From: an uncultured Sanguibacteroides sp.
GTDB lineage: Bacteria > Bacteroidota > Bacteroidia > Bacteroidales > Marinifilaceae
DNA length: 64,000 nt
Direction of reading: 5' to 3'
Assembly (NCBI RefSeq): GCF_900543425.1
Contig: NZ_UQRQ01000007.1
Coordinates: 1 to 64,000 of the forward strand
Shown: positions 1-8,370 of the stretch, piece after piece
Layout of the letters: each line of letters starts with the position of its first letter
Numbering within the stretch: the stretch's first letter is position 1
Position numbers and translations under genes: made by a program
The notes under the pieces: model-generated
The model's input: only the letters and a program-made list of their open reading frames with translations
The model's database searches: none
Told to the model about the DNA's origin: nothing

Positions 1-112
1 AATCGAATCTTTCAGGGCTTTCTTATTTAGTGATTCAGAGATTGACTTTTATAAACGGGATACAGATTTTCTTAATTTACAATCTAAAATCTACAATTTG
101 CAATTAAAAGAT

Positions 113-961
113 TCAGGAAGAATAACTCATAAACCATTGGGTTACTTTCTCGCTATAAGTTTTTGAAATCGGAATATCCGGCACCTTATCCACTCCCAGT
201 TCCAGGTAAATCCCGTCTTTTCCCCGTCGAATAACCCTGACTTGCTCGAAATTCACCATATAGGAACGATGACAACGTAATATGGTCGTATTAAAAAAAT
301 GTTCTTCCATATTTTTCAACGTATTACGCAACATAAAGCGGGTCACGACCCCCTTGTTCAAGTACCAGATAAAAACATAGTTATCCGCCGACTCTATGTA
401 TAATAGGTTACTCCGCTTTACAGATAAACGCAATTCCCCTTTCTCGTCGTAAAACGAAAGAACGGTTGCTTTTCCGCCTGCATCCGTCTTTTCCTCTTCC
501 AGTCTCCTTAACTGCCGCTCTTTCTCCTGCCAGGAAAAATAGAGCATAAGAATAGCATAAGGGAGGAGCAATACCAGACTTGTATTTTTCATGGAATCTT
601 TAAAAACATCCATCACCTCTCTCCCTTCATTTAACGAGAGCGTGTATACCGTGTAAAAAAGAGCCATAAAGAATATTTCTCCTAAAATCCAAAGCCCGTA
701 TTGAACGTATGAGATAAAATGAGATTTTACGTAATGATACATTATGATACGACTGATGACGACCACCAAAACCCCGGTTAGAATAACCAGACTGGAAAAA
801 ACGAAAAATTTAAACTCAGAAACAGGATACCAACTGGAAGAGCTAAAAGGCTTATATATATTAATAAATACAAGGGCAAAAAGGGCGGTAAACAGGACTA
901 AACGAACTAAATTCGTTTTCTCGTACATATAAGCCGGTATCTTACGATTCAACAATCCCAT
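113..961 (-). CDS. LytTR-family DNA-binding regulator with membrane N-terminus
   Basis: The N-terminal half has four hydrophobic segments (about residues 20-36, 50-72, 85-107 and 125-145). A short linker then leads to a LytTR DNA-binding domain (about residues 165-275) with the typical stretch YIESADNYVFIWY and, later, LRCHRSYMVN. No response-regulator receiver domain is present, so signal input is probably through the membrane part; this membrane-LytTR layout is common in Bacteroidota. The start used is the most upstream Met. A second Met at residue 12 is possible because a TATCTTTG -7 element lies only about 20 bp upstream. The gene diverges from the hydrolase-like gene. Target genes are unknown. 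Confidence 0.85.
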   Translation of the reverse strand: MGLLNRKIPAYMYEKTNLVRLVLFTALFALVFINIYKPFSSSSWYPVSEFKFFVFSSLVILTGVLVVVISRIIMYHYVKSHFISYVQYGLWILGEIFFMALFYTVYTLSLNEGREVMDVFKDSMKNTSLVLLLPYAILMLYFSWQEKERQLRRLEEEKTDAGGKATVLSFYDEKGELRLSVKRSNLLYIESADNYVFIWYLNKGVVTRFMLRNTLKNMEEHFFNTTILRCHRSYMVNFEQVRVIRRGKDGIYLELGVDKVPDIPISKTYSEKVTQWFMSYSS

Positions 962-968
962 CTTTCCA

Positions 969-1117
969 TGTTTGCAAACAAAGATACGTTATTTTTTCCC
1001 AGAATTTTCACCACCTATAAACGAATTTCACCCCATTATATCAATTTTTGTCCCTTTCCGGGAGGTGCTAAACCTTTTTTTTGGAAAATTGAGCTTTCTA
1101 CCTTTTGTTTGTAAACA
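969..1117. promoter_or_regulatory. Two near-identical palindromes in a divergent promoter region
   Basis: TGTTTGCAAACA lies at 969-980 and TGTTTGTAAACA at 1106-1117, differing at one central base. The first overlaps a minus-strand -7 element (TATCTTTG, complement of 979-986) in front of the LytTR gene. The second sits just upstream of the divergent hydrolase-like gene, inside the 14-bp inverted repeat TTTGTTT-GT-AAACAAA. The arrangement suggests a pair of operator sites for one regulator serving both genes. No binding protein can be named from the sequence. Confidence 0.4.
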
Positions 1118-1132
1118 AAAACACACTAAGTC

Positions 1133-2293
1133 ATGAAAATTTCGTTACGTACCCAACAATTGAAATCTATTTTTTCTTACGAAAAGAAGGCAATTATCGA
1201 AGACAGACCTTTGGAAATTCGTCCCTACCGTTTTATACAACGTACCGGGGAAAACGAAATCAATTGTTTTCAAGAGTCCATCCCCACCACAGAATTTTGC
1301 CCTATACCGGATAACGGTATCGAAGAAAATAAAAATTTCCCGTACGTGGTTTTCGTTCCTAAAGGAACACAAAAGACCGATCAGGCTATTCTGTTACTAC
1401 ACGGATTAAACGAACGGAGTTGGGAAAAATACCTGACATGGGCAGAATTTTTATCCTTGGCCACCGGAAAAGCCGTTATCCTTTTTCCTATCGCCTTTCA
1501 TATGAACAGGACTCCCAGTAACTGGTACAACCCAAGAGCTATCCTCCCTTGGGTAACCAAGCGTAAACAACAAATCTCCGACCTGTCTAATTCTACCTTC
1601 GTCAACGTGGCGCTGAGCTGTCGATTGTCCGAAAGCCCCATCCGGTTTTATGCTTCAGGAAGGGAATCTATTTTCAATCTATGGCAACTACTGTCAGAAA
1701 TCAAACAAGGAAAACATCCACTTTTTAAAGAAGATTCCTCCGTAAATATTTTTGCTTACTCGATAGGCGCATTACTCGCTCAGATTTTATTCCTGGCAAA
1801 TCCGGATCATTTGGTTCAAAACAGTCGCTTATTCATGTTTTGTGGCGGCTCCATATTCAGTCAAATGAACGGAAATGCAAGGGACATCATGGATCAGGAA
1901 GCCTATGGACGCGTGCGTCACTATTTCTTACATAATTTTTTGGAAAACAACGAGCATCACCGGATGTTACCCACGGTATTTAAAGAAGATTTTCTGGAAA
2001 AAGCTTTCAAGGCCATGCTTGTTCCCGAAACCTTAAAAGAATACAGGGAAACCTTCTTTAAAGAAAATAAAGAACGGATCAAAATCCTCACGTTAAAGAA
2101 TGACATCGTTATGCCGACCTCCGGCGTTATCGAGGCTTTGGGAGTATCCAACGCCACCACTATATTAGAAGAATGGGATTTCCCGTACGATTACAATCAT
2201 CAAAATCCGTTCCCCTCGAATACGCGCATTGCTCCCGAATTACTTTATCAATCATTCAAGGGGCTCTTTAACAAAGCAGCGTCCTTTCTTTAA
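1133..2293 (+). CDS. Alpha/beta-hydrolase-like protein (DUF6051-like)
   Basis: A 386-residue protein without a signal peptide. About residue 85 there is a beta-strand plus oxyanion-type loop (ILLLHGLNERSW), and about residue 210 a nucleophile-elbow-like FAYSIGALLAQ with Ser in place. A late Asp (LKNDIVMP) and a His in the C-terminal part (DYNHQNPF) could complete a catalytic triad. These features point to an alpha/beta-hydrolase fold of the DUF6051 type; the substrate is unknown. It lies 70 bp upstream of a 6-phosphogluconolactonase gene on the same strand, so co-transcription is possible. The family assignment is from memory of the motif pattern. Confidence 0.65.
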   Translation: MKISLRTQQLKSIFSYEKKAIIEDRPLEIRPYRFIQRTGENEINCFQESIPTTEFCPIPDNGIEENKNFPYVVFVPKGTQKTDQAILLLHGLNERSWEKYLTWAEFLSLATGKAVILFPIAFHMNRTPSNWYNPRAILPWVTKRKQQISDLSNSTFVNVALSCRLSESPIRFYASGRESIFNLWQLLSEIKQGKHPLFKEDSSVNIFAYSIGALLAQILFLANPDHLVQNSRLFMFCGGSIFSQMNGNARDIMDQEAYGRVRHYFLHNFLENNEHHRMLPTVFKEDFLEKAFKAMLVPETLKEYRETFFKENKERIKILTLKNDIVMPTSGVIEALGVSNATTILEEWDFPYDYNHQNPFPSNTRIAPELLYQSFKGLFNKAASFL

Positions 2294-2363
2294 AGCTACT
2301 TCATCCTTCCCATAAACAAAATGAGACCGTAAACGTACAACGAGTAAACTAATTGATAGGAAT

Positions 2364-3164
2364 ATGAAATTACACGTGTATTCTTCATCTCGAAAAACGG
2401 CCCACGCGTTATGTCGGAAATTGATAGAAAAGATGAAAGAAAAAGAGGGAGCTTTCCATTTAGCCATACCGGGCGGTAATACCCCCATTCCATTTTATAA
2501 AGCCTTAGCGGGAAAATATAAAAAAGATATTCAGTGGGAACGTATCCGCCTTTACTGGGTAGACGAAATCTGCGTACCTCCGACAGATCCGGCGAGTAAT
2601 TACGGATTGGTGAAACGGCTGCTTTTAGACCATGTCCCTCTACCAGTATCTCAAATCTTTCGTATCCACGGGGAAGCCGATCCGGAAGAAGAAGCCTGCC
2701 GCTACTCGCGATTGGTAAAGGATCAATTACCATCCAAGGAGGGTATACCCGTTTTTGATATGGTTATAGTCGGGGTCGGTAATGACGGACATACTTCCGC
2801 TATCTTTCCGGGAGAGGAATCCCTTTTCCATTGTCAGGAAAATTATGCCGTAGCTTTTCAACCGGAAAGCGGGCAGAAACGAATAGCTTTAACCGGTAAT
2901 CCCACGCTTCACGCCCGCGATATCAGCATTTATATCACAGGAGTAGATAAAGCCCCTATTGTAAAGAAGATACTAATCGATTCCAATTTAGTCGATGATT
3001 ACGCGGCTAAATTTATCCTACAGGAAGATGCTCGTTTGGAACTCTTTTTAGATCGCTCAGCCCTTTCCTTAACCAAAGACTGGCAGATATCAACCCTAAT
3101 TGATGCGGATTACCCGGAACATACCCCGAAATCACTCTACGACGCCTCCGGCAATATCCAATAA
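2364..3164 (+). CDS. pgl: 6-phosphogluconolactonase (first copy)
   Basis: Predicted to hydrolyse 6-phosphoglucono-delta-lactone in the oxidative pentose phosphate pathway. The family signature is clear: the phosphate-binding IPGGNTPIPFYKAL (about residue 36), the acidic segment YWVDEICVPPTDPASNYG (about 70-87), and VGVGNDGHTSAIFPGEES (about 137-154) with the catalytic His. At 266 residues it is longer than the usual 225-245 because of a C-terminal tail. The last 33 bp overlap the 3' end of atpG on the opposite strand. A second, shorter homologue lies near 17.3 kb. No glucose-6-phosphate or 6-phosphogluconate dehydrogenase gene is adjacent. Confidence 0.88.
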   Translation: MKLHVYSSSRKTAHALCRKLIEKMKEKEGAFHLAIPGGNTPIPFYKALAGKYKKDIQWERIRLYWVDEICVPPTDPASNYGLVKRLLLDHVPLPVSQIFRIHGEADPEEEACRYSRLVKDQLPSKEGIPVFDMVIVGVGNDGHTSAIFPGEESLFHCQENYAVAFQPESGQKRIALTGNPTLHARDISIYITGVDKAPIVKKILIDSNLVDDYAAKFILQEDARLELFLDRSALSLTKDWQISTLIDADYPEHTPKSLYDASGNIQ

Positions 3165-3995
3165 TTCTGTTGTTATTCCCTGTTGTCGAAGCTTGTTGTA
3201 TTCCAATTGCAAATTACCCAACAATTTAATTGCATTATCATTAGCCATTTGCATGGAAAGGATTCGAGCCGCTTGCTCGGACGTCTGGTTCTCCAAAAGA
3301 GCCCGATACAAAGTGGAACGAATCGTTAGAGGGTAAACCGCATCCAAAATGGAAACACAATCCGGTTCGTAAATATATATTCTATTTTGCTCCGTGACTG
3401 AAAGCTTTTCAGGCTCTTTCCCTTTCCAGGGTAAAAGCTGAAAACAAGTCATTTCCTGGGAACCTATACTCTTGTAATGAGCGTATATTACGTCTACCCG
3501 ATCAATCTCTTTTTCCAAAAAACGATGCATCAACTCATCGCCCAAGGATAACATCTCTTTCGAATGTTCTTTCCGTACTGTCAATTCAGGTATCTCTTTT
3601 ATCTCGATTCCTGCCGTACGTCTTACTTCTGTTAAAATTTTTTTTCCGACAGGATACACCTCCACCCTCTTTCCCTTCTCCCGATCCAATAATACTTCCT
3701 GCAATTTTTTATATAACATGAGGTTAAAAGAGCCACAAAGCCCCTCGTCCGACCCGAAAACGACAACAGCAACTTTTTCCACGGATCGCTCAATACTCCA
3801 CGGAGAAACGTAATCGCACGTACCCGAGATACGATCCAATAGACGTTGCAATTGTTCCAGATAGGGGCGAGTATTATACAAGGCATTTTCTGCCTTTCTC
3901 AGCCTGGCCGAAGAGATCATCTTCATCGCCCCCGTTATCTTTTGGGAAGAGTGTACCGAATTAATCCTCCCTTTTAATTCTCGTGTCGTTGCCAT
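3132..3995 (-). CDS. atpG: ATP synthase F1 subunit gamma
   Basis: The central rotor stalk of the F1 sector. The N-terminal helix begins MATTRELKGRINSVHSSQKI with the conserved sequence TGAMKMISSARLRKAE. The conserved C-terminal helix carries SEQAARILSMQMANDNA. The length of 287 residues is normal. It is the last gene of the operon, 5 bp after atpA, and its 3' end overlaps the convergent pgl gene by 33 bp. An unusual terminal order (epsilon and beta encoded first, gamma last) is typical of Bacteroidota. Confidence 0.97.
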   Translation of the reverse strand: MATTRELKGRINSVHSSQKITGAMKMISSARLRKAENALYNTRPYLEQLQRLLDRISGTCDYVSPWSIERSVEKVAVVVFGSDEGLCGSFNLMLYKKLQEVLLDREKGKRVEVYPVGKKILTEVRRTAGIEIKEIPELTVRKEHSKEMLSLGDELMHRFLEKEIDRVDVIYAHYKSIGSQEMTCFQLLPWKGKEPEKLSVTEQNRIYIYEPDCVSILDAVYPLTIRSTLYRALLENQTSEQAARILSMQMANDNAIKLLGNLQLEYNKLRQQGITTELLDIAGGVVE

Positions 3996-4000
3996 GTTGT

Positions 4001-5578
4001 TTATTCCTTAAATTTTTGAGCTACATCTGCTGCAACCTCTTTCAACAAAACAGAAACAGAATCATCCAAAATACCGTCACGTAGTTTATCCAATACTTCT
4101 TTCCGGTACCTGGATCGCAAAATTTCCAAAAAGAATTTCTCAAACTCAGCTACATTCTTTAAGGGAACACCTTTCAATAAAGCTTGTGTACCACAATATA
4201 TGACAGCCACTTCTTCCTCCACAGGCATAGGAGAATAAGCAGGTTGTATCAGTAGTTGTGCATTTTTACGCCCCTTATCGATAACCATGGCCGTCACCGA
4301 ATCCATATCTCCGCCAAATTTAGCAAAAGCTTCCAACTCCCGGTATTGGGCCTGATCGATTTTCAAAGTCCCCGCTATTTTTTTCATGGATTTTATCTGT
4401 GCATTACCTCCTACACGGGAAACAGAAACCCCCACGTTAATAGCAGGTCGTACGCCTTCATTAAATAAACTGGATTCCAGAAATATTTGTCCATCCGTTA
4501 TTGAAATCACATTTGTAGGAATATAAGCAGAGACATCACCGGCCTGAGTTTCAATAATAGGCAAAGCCGTCAAAGACCCTCCTCCTTTAATATAAGGTTT
4601 CAATACTTCCGGCAAATCATTCATTGAGGCGGCCACCTCGTCATTCGAAATAATCCGTGCTGCTCTCTCCAACAATCTGGAATGCAGGTAAAAAATATCA
4701 CCCGGATAAGCTTCCCGTCCGGAAGGACGACGCAAAATCAACGAAATTTCACGATAAGCCACGGCCTGCTTGGAAAGATCGTCATACACGACAAGAGCGT
4801 GACGACCGCTGTCCCGGAAAAACTCCCCGATAGTTGCTCCCGCGAAAGGAGCGTAATAACGCATTGCCGCGGAATCCGAAGCATTTGCCGCTAACACAAT
4901 AGTATATTCCAACGCTCCGCGCTCGCGTAACGTATTTACCAACATGGCAACAGAAGAAGCCTTTTGTCCGACCGCCACGTAAATACAATAGACAGGATCT
5001 CCTTCATCGAAATTCTTTCGCTGATTCAATATGGTATCTATCGCTATCGTTGTCTTTCCCGTTTGTCTGTCGCCGATAATCAACTCCCGTTGTCCACGAC
5101 CGATTGGCACCATGGAGTCAACAGCTTTAATCCCGGTTTGCAAAGGCTCTTTCACCGGCTGCCGATAGATAACACCCGGGGCTTTCCGTTCCAAAGGTAA
5201 CTGGATCAAGTCCCCCTGAATAGGACCGGCTCCGTCGATCGGTTCTCCTAACGTATTCACTACACGCCCTAACAACCCTTCTCCTACCTTAATAGAGGCA
5301 ATATTACCGGTACGCTTTACCGTAAAATTTTCTTTTACCTTATCCCCGGCATTCATCAGTATGACTCCGACATTATCCTCTTCCAGATTCATTGCCACTC
5401 CCAACACCCCGTTTTCAAATTCGATCAACTCATTGGAGCGCACGTTATCCAATCCAAACACGTGAGCAACACCGTCACCGACCTCCATTACCGTCCCCAC
5501 CTCTTCAAAAGCCATCTTGGTATCCACCTCCTTAAGCTGCATCTCTAATATATCTGAAATTTCATCTGCTTTAATCAT
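4001..5578 (-). CDS. atpA: ATP synthase F1 subunit alpha
   Basis: The non-catalytic nucleotide-binding subunit of F1. The Walker A motif GDRQTGKT is at about residue 170, followed by the conserved VYCIYVAVGQKASSVA. The alpha-specific signature PAINVGVSVSRVGG is at about residue 378. Its length of 525 residues is close to the family norm. It lies between atpH (25 bp away) and atpG (5 bp away), consistent with a single transcript. Confidence 0.98.
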   Translation of the reverse strand: MIKADEISDILEMQLKEVDTKMAFEEVGTVMEVGDGVAHVFGLDNVRSNELIEFENGVLGVAMNLEEDNVGVILMNAGDKVKENFTVKRTGNIASIKVGEGLLGRVVNTLGEPIDGAGPIQGDLIQLPLERKAPGVIYRQPVKEPLQTGIKAVDSMVPIGRGQRELIIGDRQTGKTTIAIDTILNQRKNFDEGDPVYCIYVAVGQKASSVAMLVNTLRERGALEYTIVLAANASDSAAMRYYAPFAGATIGEFFRDSGRHALVVYDDLSKQAVAYREISLILRRPSGREAYPGDIFYLHSRLLERAARIISNDEVAASMNDLPEVLKPYIKGGGSLTALPIIETQAGDVSAYIPTNVISITDGQIFLESSLFNEGVRPAINVGVSVSRVGGNAQIKSMKKIAGTLKIDQAQYRELEAFAKFGGDMDSVTAMVIDKGRKNAQLLIQPAYSPMPVEEEVAVIYCGTQALLKGVPLKNVAEFEKFFLEILRSRYRKEVLDKLRDGILDDSVSVLLKEVAADVAQKFKE

Positions 5579-5603
5579 AACTTTTCACTTAAAAATTAAT
5601 TTT

Positions 5604-6140
5604 CTATTTCAAAAGTCCCAGACGAATCTCCTTCAATTCCCTGAGCAATGAAGCATCCAATTGACGAGTTCCGATCACCAAAATAAATCCTCCGATAATA
5701 GCCGGATCTATTTTATGCACGAACTCTATTGTTTTATCTGTACTTTTTTTCACAAATGCCTTAATCCTCTCCAATCCTTCTTCCTTCAGATCGGTTGCCG
5801 TAATCACCTTCACCCGTATTATACCATAAGCCTCCCTATAAAGTTTCTGGTACACCAGGCAAATCGATCTCATATACATCTCCCGATGATTTTTGATCAG
5901 CAACCGAATGGCCCGCAAATAGGCTTGTCCGGGCTCAATCCCGATCGCTGTCGATAAAAGTTGTATTTTATCATCAGCCGACAACATCGGATTCAACAAA
6001 GCCTTCTGTAAATCCGGATGAGAGATATAGTTTGCCTGAAATAATTTCATCTTATCATAGACCAACTCTTCTACTCCCAGACTTTGTGCATACCGGAATA
6101 GTGCTTTCGCGTATCTACGTGCAATCAATCCTTCATCCAT
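5604..6140 (-). CDS. atpH: ATP synthase F1 subunit delta
   Basis: The peripheral-stalk subunit that joins F1 to the b subunit (OSCP-like). The N-terminus IARRYAKALFRYAQ is the typical delta start, and the C-terminal signature IDPAIIGGFILVIGTRQLDAS is well conserved. The length of 178 residues is standard. It starts 5 bp after the atpF stop, in the same operon. Confidence 0.96.
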   Translation of the reverse strand: MDEGLIARRYAKALFRYAQSLGVEELVYDKMKLFQANYISHPDLQKALLNPMLSADDKIQLLSTAIGIEPGQAYLRAIRLLIKNHREMYMRSICLVYQKLYREAYGIIRVKVITATDLKEEGLERIKAFVKKSTDKTIEFVHKIDPAIIGGFILVIGTRQLDASLLRELKEIRLGLLK

Positions 6141-6145
6141 ACTCT

Positions 6146-6643
6146 TTACTCTTTATTCTCTAACTCATTCAATAACTTATCGATGATTTCCATCTGAGCC
6201 TTATCGGTAGACAAATCTCTTCGCACCAACTTTTCAGCTATCTGGAGAGAAAGTATTCCCACCTGCTTTCGCATTTGTAATTCAGCTTCCCGTTTCGATT
6301 GTTCTACGGCTAATTTTGCCGCCTCGATCACCCGATGAGCCTCTTTATCCGCTTCTTGACGAGCTTCTTCGATTTTTTCCCGTTTCAGTCGTTCTGTTTG
6401 CTGTAACACCTCCAATTGCTGCTTGTGCGCTTCGGCAAGCAACTTTTGGGCATCGGCTTTCGCCTGTTCCCTATCTTTTTGGGCTTCCCGGGTGAACTCC
6501 ACGCCTTTATCAATAAAAGCGGCCCGTTCCTCCATGTTTTTTATGATCACCGGCCAGGCAAATTTTCCGAGAATACCCAACAGGATCAAAAAAACAACCA
6601 GCATCCAAAACGCCAATCCGAATTCCGGTGTAAATAATGACAT
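6146..6643 (-). CDS. atpF: ATP synthase Fo subunit b
   Basis: Peripheral stalk. One N-terminal membrane helix (about residues 9-28, LAFWMLVVFLILLGILGKFA) is followed by a long charged coiled coil rich in Ala, Glu, Gln and Lys to the C-terminus. The 165-residue length and helix-plus-coil layout match the b subunit of Bacteroidota. There is one b gene here, so the stalk is presumably a homodimer. The gene sits 10 bp downstream of atpE. Confidence 0.96.
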   Translation of the reverse strand: MSLFTPEFGLAFWMLVVFLILLGILGKFAWPVIIKNMEERAAFIDKGVEFTREAQKDREQAKADAQKLLAEAHKQQLEVLQQTERLKREKIEEARQEADKEAHRVIEAAKLAVEQSKREAELQMRKQVGILSLQIAEKLVRRDLSTDKAQMEIIDKLLNELENKE

Positions 6644-6653
6644 AACCTAACGT

Positions 6654-6908
6654 TTATACAAATAAAGCCAACAAACAAACAATAATCGCAAAAAGGGCAA
6701 CCCCTTCCACCAAAGCGGCAATAACAATCATATTGGTTCTGATCTTATTGGTTGACTCCGGTTGACGAGCGATGGCATCCATGGCAGAAGAACCGATTTT
6801 TCCAATTCCGATACCGGCCCCGATTGCCGCAATGCCTGCTCCGATTGCTGCTCCGATCTTTGCCAAACCAACGCTGGCAACTGCTTCTAATAAAATCATA
6901 CTTAACAT
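6654..6908 (-). CDS. atpE: ATP synthase Fo subunit c
   Basis: The rotor-ring proteolipid: two glycine- and alanine-rich hydrophobic helices joined by a polar loop (ARQPESTNKIRT). The second helix carries the essential ion-binding Glu in IAALVEGVALFAII (about residue 68). Gly follows this Glu rather than Ser or Thr, which does not fit the usual sodium-ring signature and suggests proton coupling; this is an inference. The length is 84 residues. Confidence 0.97.
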   Translation of the reverse strand: MLSMILLEAVASVGLAKIGAAIGAGIAAIGAGIGIGKIGSSAMDAIARQPESTNKIRTNMIVIAALVEGVALFAIIVCLLALFV

Positions 6909-6989
6909 AACCTTTTCATTTTAAATTAATTCTTTATTCATCTATTGTTCCACAACCCTTTGATTGTTTCAATTCATTGTTTCATTCGA

Positions 6990-8102
6990 TCATTCATCAC
7001 TATCCTTTTTTACCCGGGCCAATCCGATAAATAAGGCGGAAAGCATCATAAATACGTAAGCCTGAATAAAAGCGATTAACACGTGAATCAAATCCATAAA
7101 TACGGCAAAAAAGACAGATAAAACTGTCGTTGTGCCCACAACAAGGCTTCCCATCGCTCCAAACAGGAATATCAATGATATTAAAATAATAATAATCAAG
7201 TGTCCCCCCAACATATTGGCAAAAAGCCGGATCATTAGGGCGGCCGGTTTCGTGAATACCCCAAATACTTCGATCAAAGGCATGATCGGAAGAGGAAACT
7301 TCAACCACGTCGGCACATCCGGCCAAAAAACATCTTTCCAATACCTCTTCGTTCCAGAAACATTCACGATAACAAAAGTACATAAAGCCAGTACCAAGGT
7401 GATAGAAAGATTTCCGGTCACATTGGCTCCCCCGGGAAAAACAGCAATCATGCCCACCAAGTTTGCTATAAAAATAAAGAAAAATACGGTCAATAAATAA
7501 GAAGCATAACGCTTGGCTTCCTCTCCCAATATTCCTACAATAACTTCCTGGTACAGCATCTCCACAATCATCTCGATAAATCCCAATCCCTTGCGTGGAG
7601 CCTTCCATTTTTTTCGTTTATAAAAGCGAACCAAAGCAAAAGCCATCCACAAGGTTAATAAAGCAGTTAGAAGGATCGACATCACATTTCTCGTGATAGA
7701 AAAATCTAACGGCCGATACAAATTACCCAAAACATCCTCACCAACCACCTTATTTTCGTATTTTCCTTCCCCGGTGATATAAAAGCCTTCGTGTTTATTC
7801 CCCTTCTCCAGATGCTTCGAACTGAATATATGCCATTTACCCGTATTATCTCTGACAATGACGGGCAAAGGTAACTTCAGGTTACTGGCAATTTCCCAGC
7901 CGTATGTATCTCCCAAATGCTCAAAAATAACCTTTTTAGGCTGGAAAACATCTTTCTTCTCTCCCTGCCCTATCTCCTCGTCCACACCTCTCGATACGGT
8001 TTCCAGGCTATCGTTTCGCACTCCCGGATTTTCCCGAGCAAATACCTTCATACCTCCTGCAAACAGAAACAACATCACGAAATATGTAATCCATTTTTTC
8101 AT
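6990..8102 (-). CDS. atpB: ATP synthase Fo subunit a
   Basis: The stator channel subunit. The C-terminal two thirds hold five or more membrane helices. The conserved channel Arg is in AALMIRLFANMLGGH (about residue 290), and the last helix contains HVLIAFIQAYVFMMLS. The N-terminus begins with a signal-peptide-like segment and then about 100 extra residues before the first family helix. At 370 residues it is much longer than the roughly 270 of E. coli; a similar extension is known in Bacteroidota. No atpI gene accompanies it. Confidence 0.96.
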   Translation of the reverse strand: MKKWITYFVMLFLFAGGMKVFARENPGVRNDSLETVSRGVDEEIGQGEKKDVFQPKKVIFEHLGDTYGWEIASNLKLPLPVIVRDNTGKWHIFSSKHLEKGNKHEGFYITGEGKYENKVVGEDVLGNLYRPLDFSITRNVMSILLTALLTLWMAFALVRFYKRKKWKAPRKGLGFIEMIVEMLYQEVIVGILGEEAKRYASYLLTVFFFIFIANLVGMIAVFPGGANVTGNLSITLVLALCTFVIVNVSGTKRYWKDVFWPDVPTWLKFPLPIMPLIEVFGVFTKPAALMIRLFANMLGGHLIIIILISLIFLFGAMGSLVVGTTTVLSVFFAVFMDLIHVLIAFIQAYVFMMLSALFIGLARVKKDSDE

Positions 8103-8106
8103 AACC

Positions 8107-8340
8107 TTAACCGATACAAATAATCACTTCGTTATCTCGTACTTCCACCACTCCACTCTCTATCATCAGCTCTTTCTCCCCTTCTGTTCCCAGGTAAACG
8201 ACCTTTCCTTCAACCAACGAGGAAACCAATGGTGCATGATCTTTTAAAACGGTAAAAAGTCCCAGACTTCCCGGTAAAGAGACCCGCTCCACGTCACCTT
8301 TGTATATTACTTTTTCCGGAGATATAATTTTCAATTTCAT
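8107..8340 (-). CDS. atpC: ATP synthase F1 subunit epsilon (short form)
   Basis: Only 77 residues. It contains the N-terminal beta-sandwich domain (KLKIISPEKVIYKGDVERVS, then LKDHAPLVSSL) and stops straight after it. The C-terminal two-helix inhibitory domain found in proteobacterial epsilon (about 135 residues) is absent. Short epsilon subunits are usual in Bacteroidota. It lies between atpD and atpB, 4 bp upstream of the atpB start. Confidence 0.95.
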   Translation of the reverse strand: MKLKIISPEKVIYKGDVERVSLPGSLGLFTVLKDHAPLVSSLVEGKVVYLGTEGEKELMIESGVVEVRDNEVIICIG

Positions 8341-8370
8341 AATACACCCCTTTTCTACTTAACAAACCTC

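Noticed and set aside
60..112. AT-rich stretch similar to spacer sequence near 49.87 kb
   Set aside because: Only short shared words (such as AAATTTGC-like) are present; not enough to call a repeat.
2296..2733. Minus-strand open frame opposite the pgl gene
   Set aside because: Antisense of a well-recognised gene with no motif of its own.
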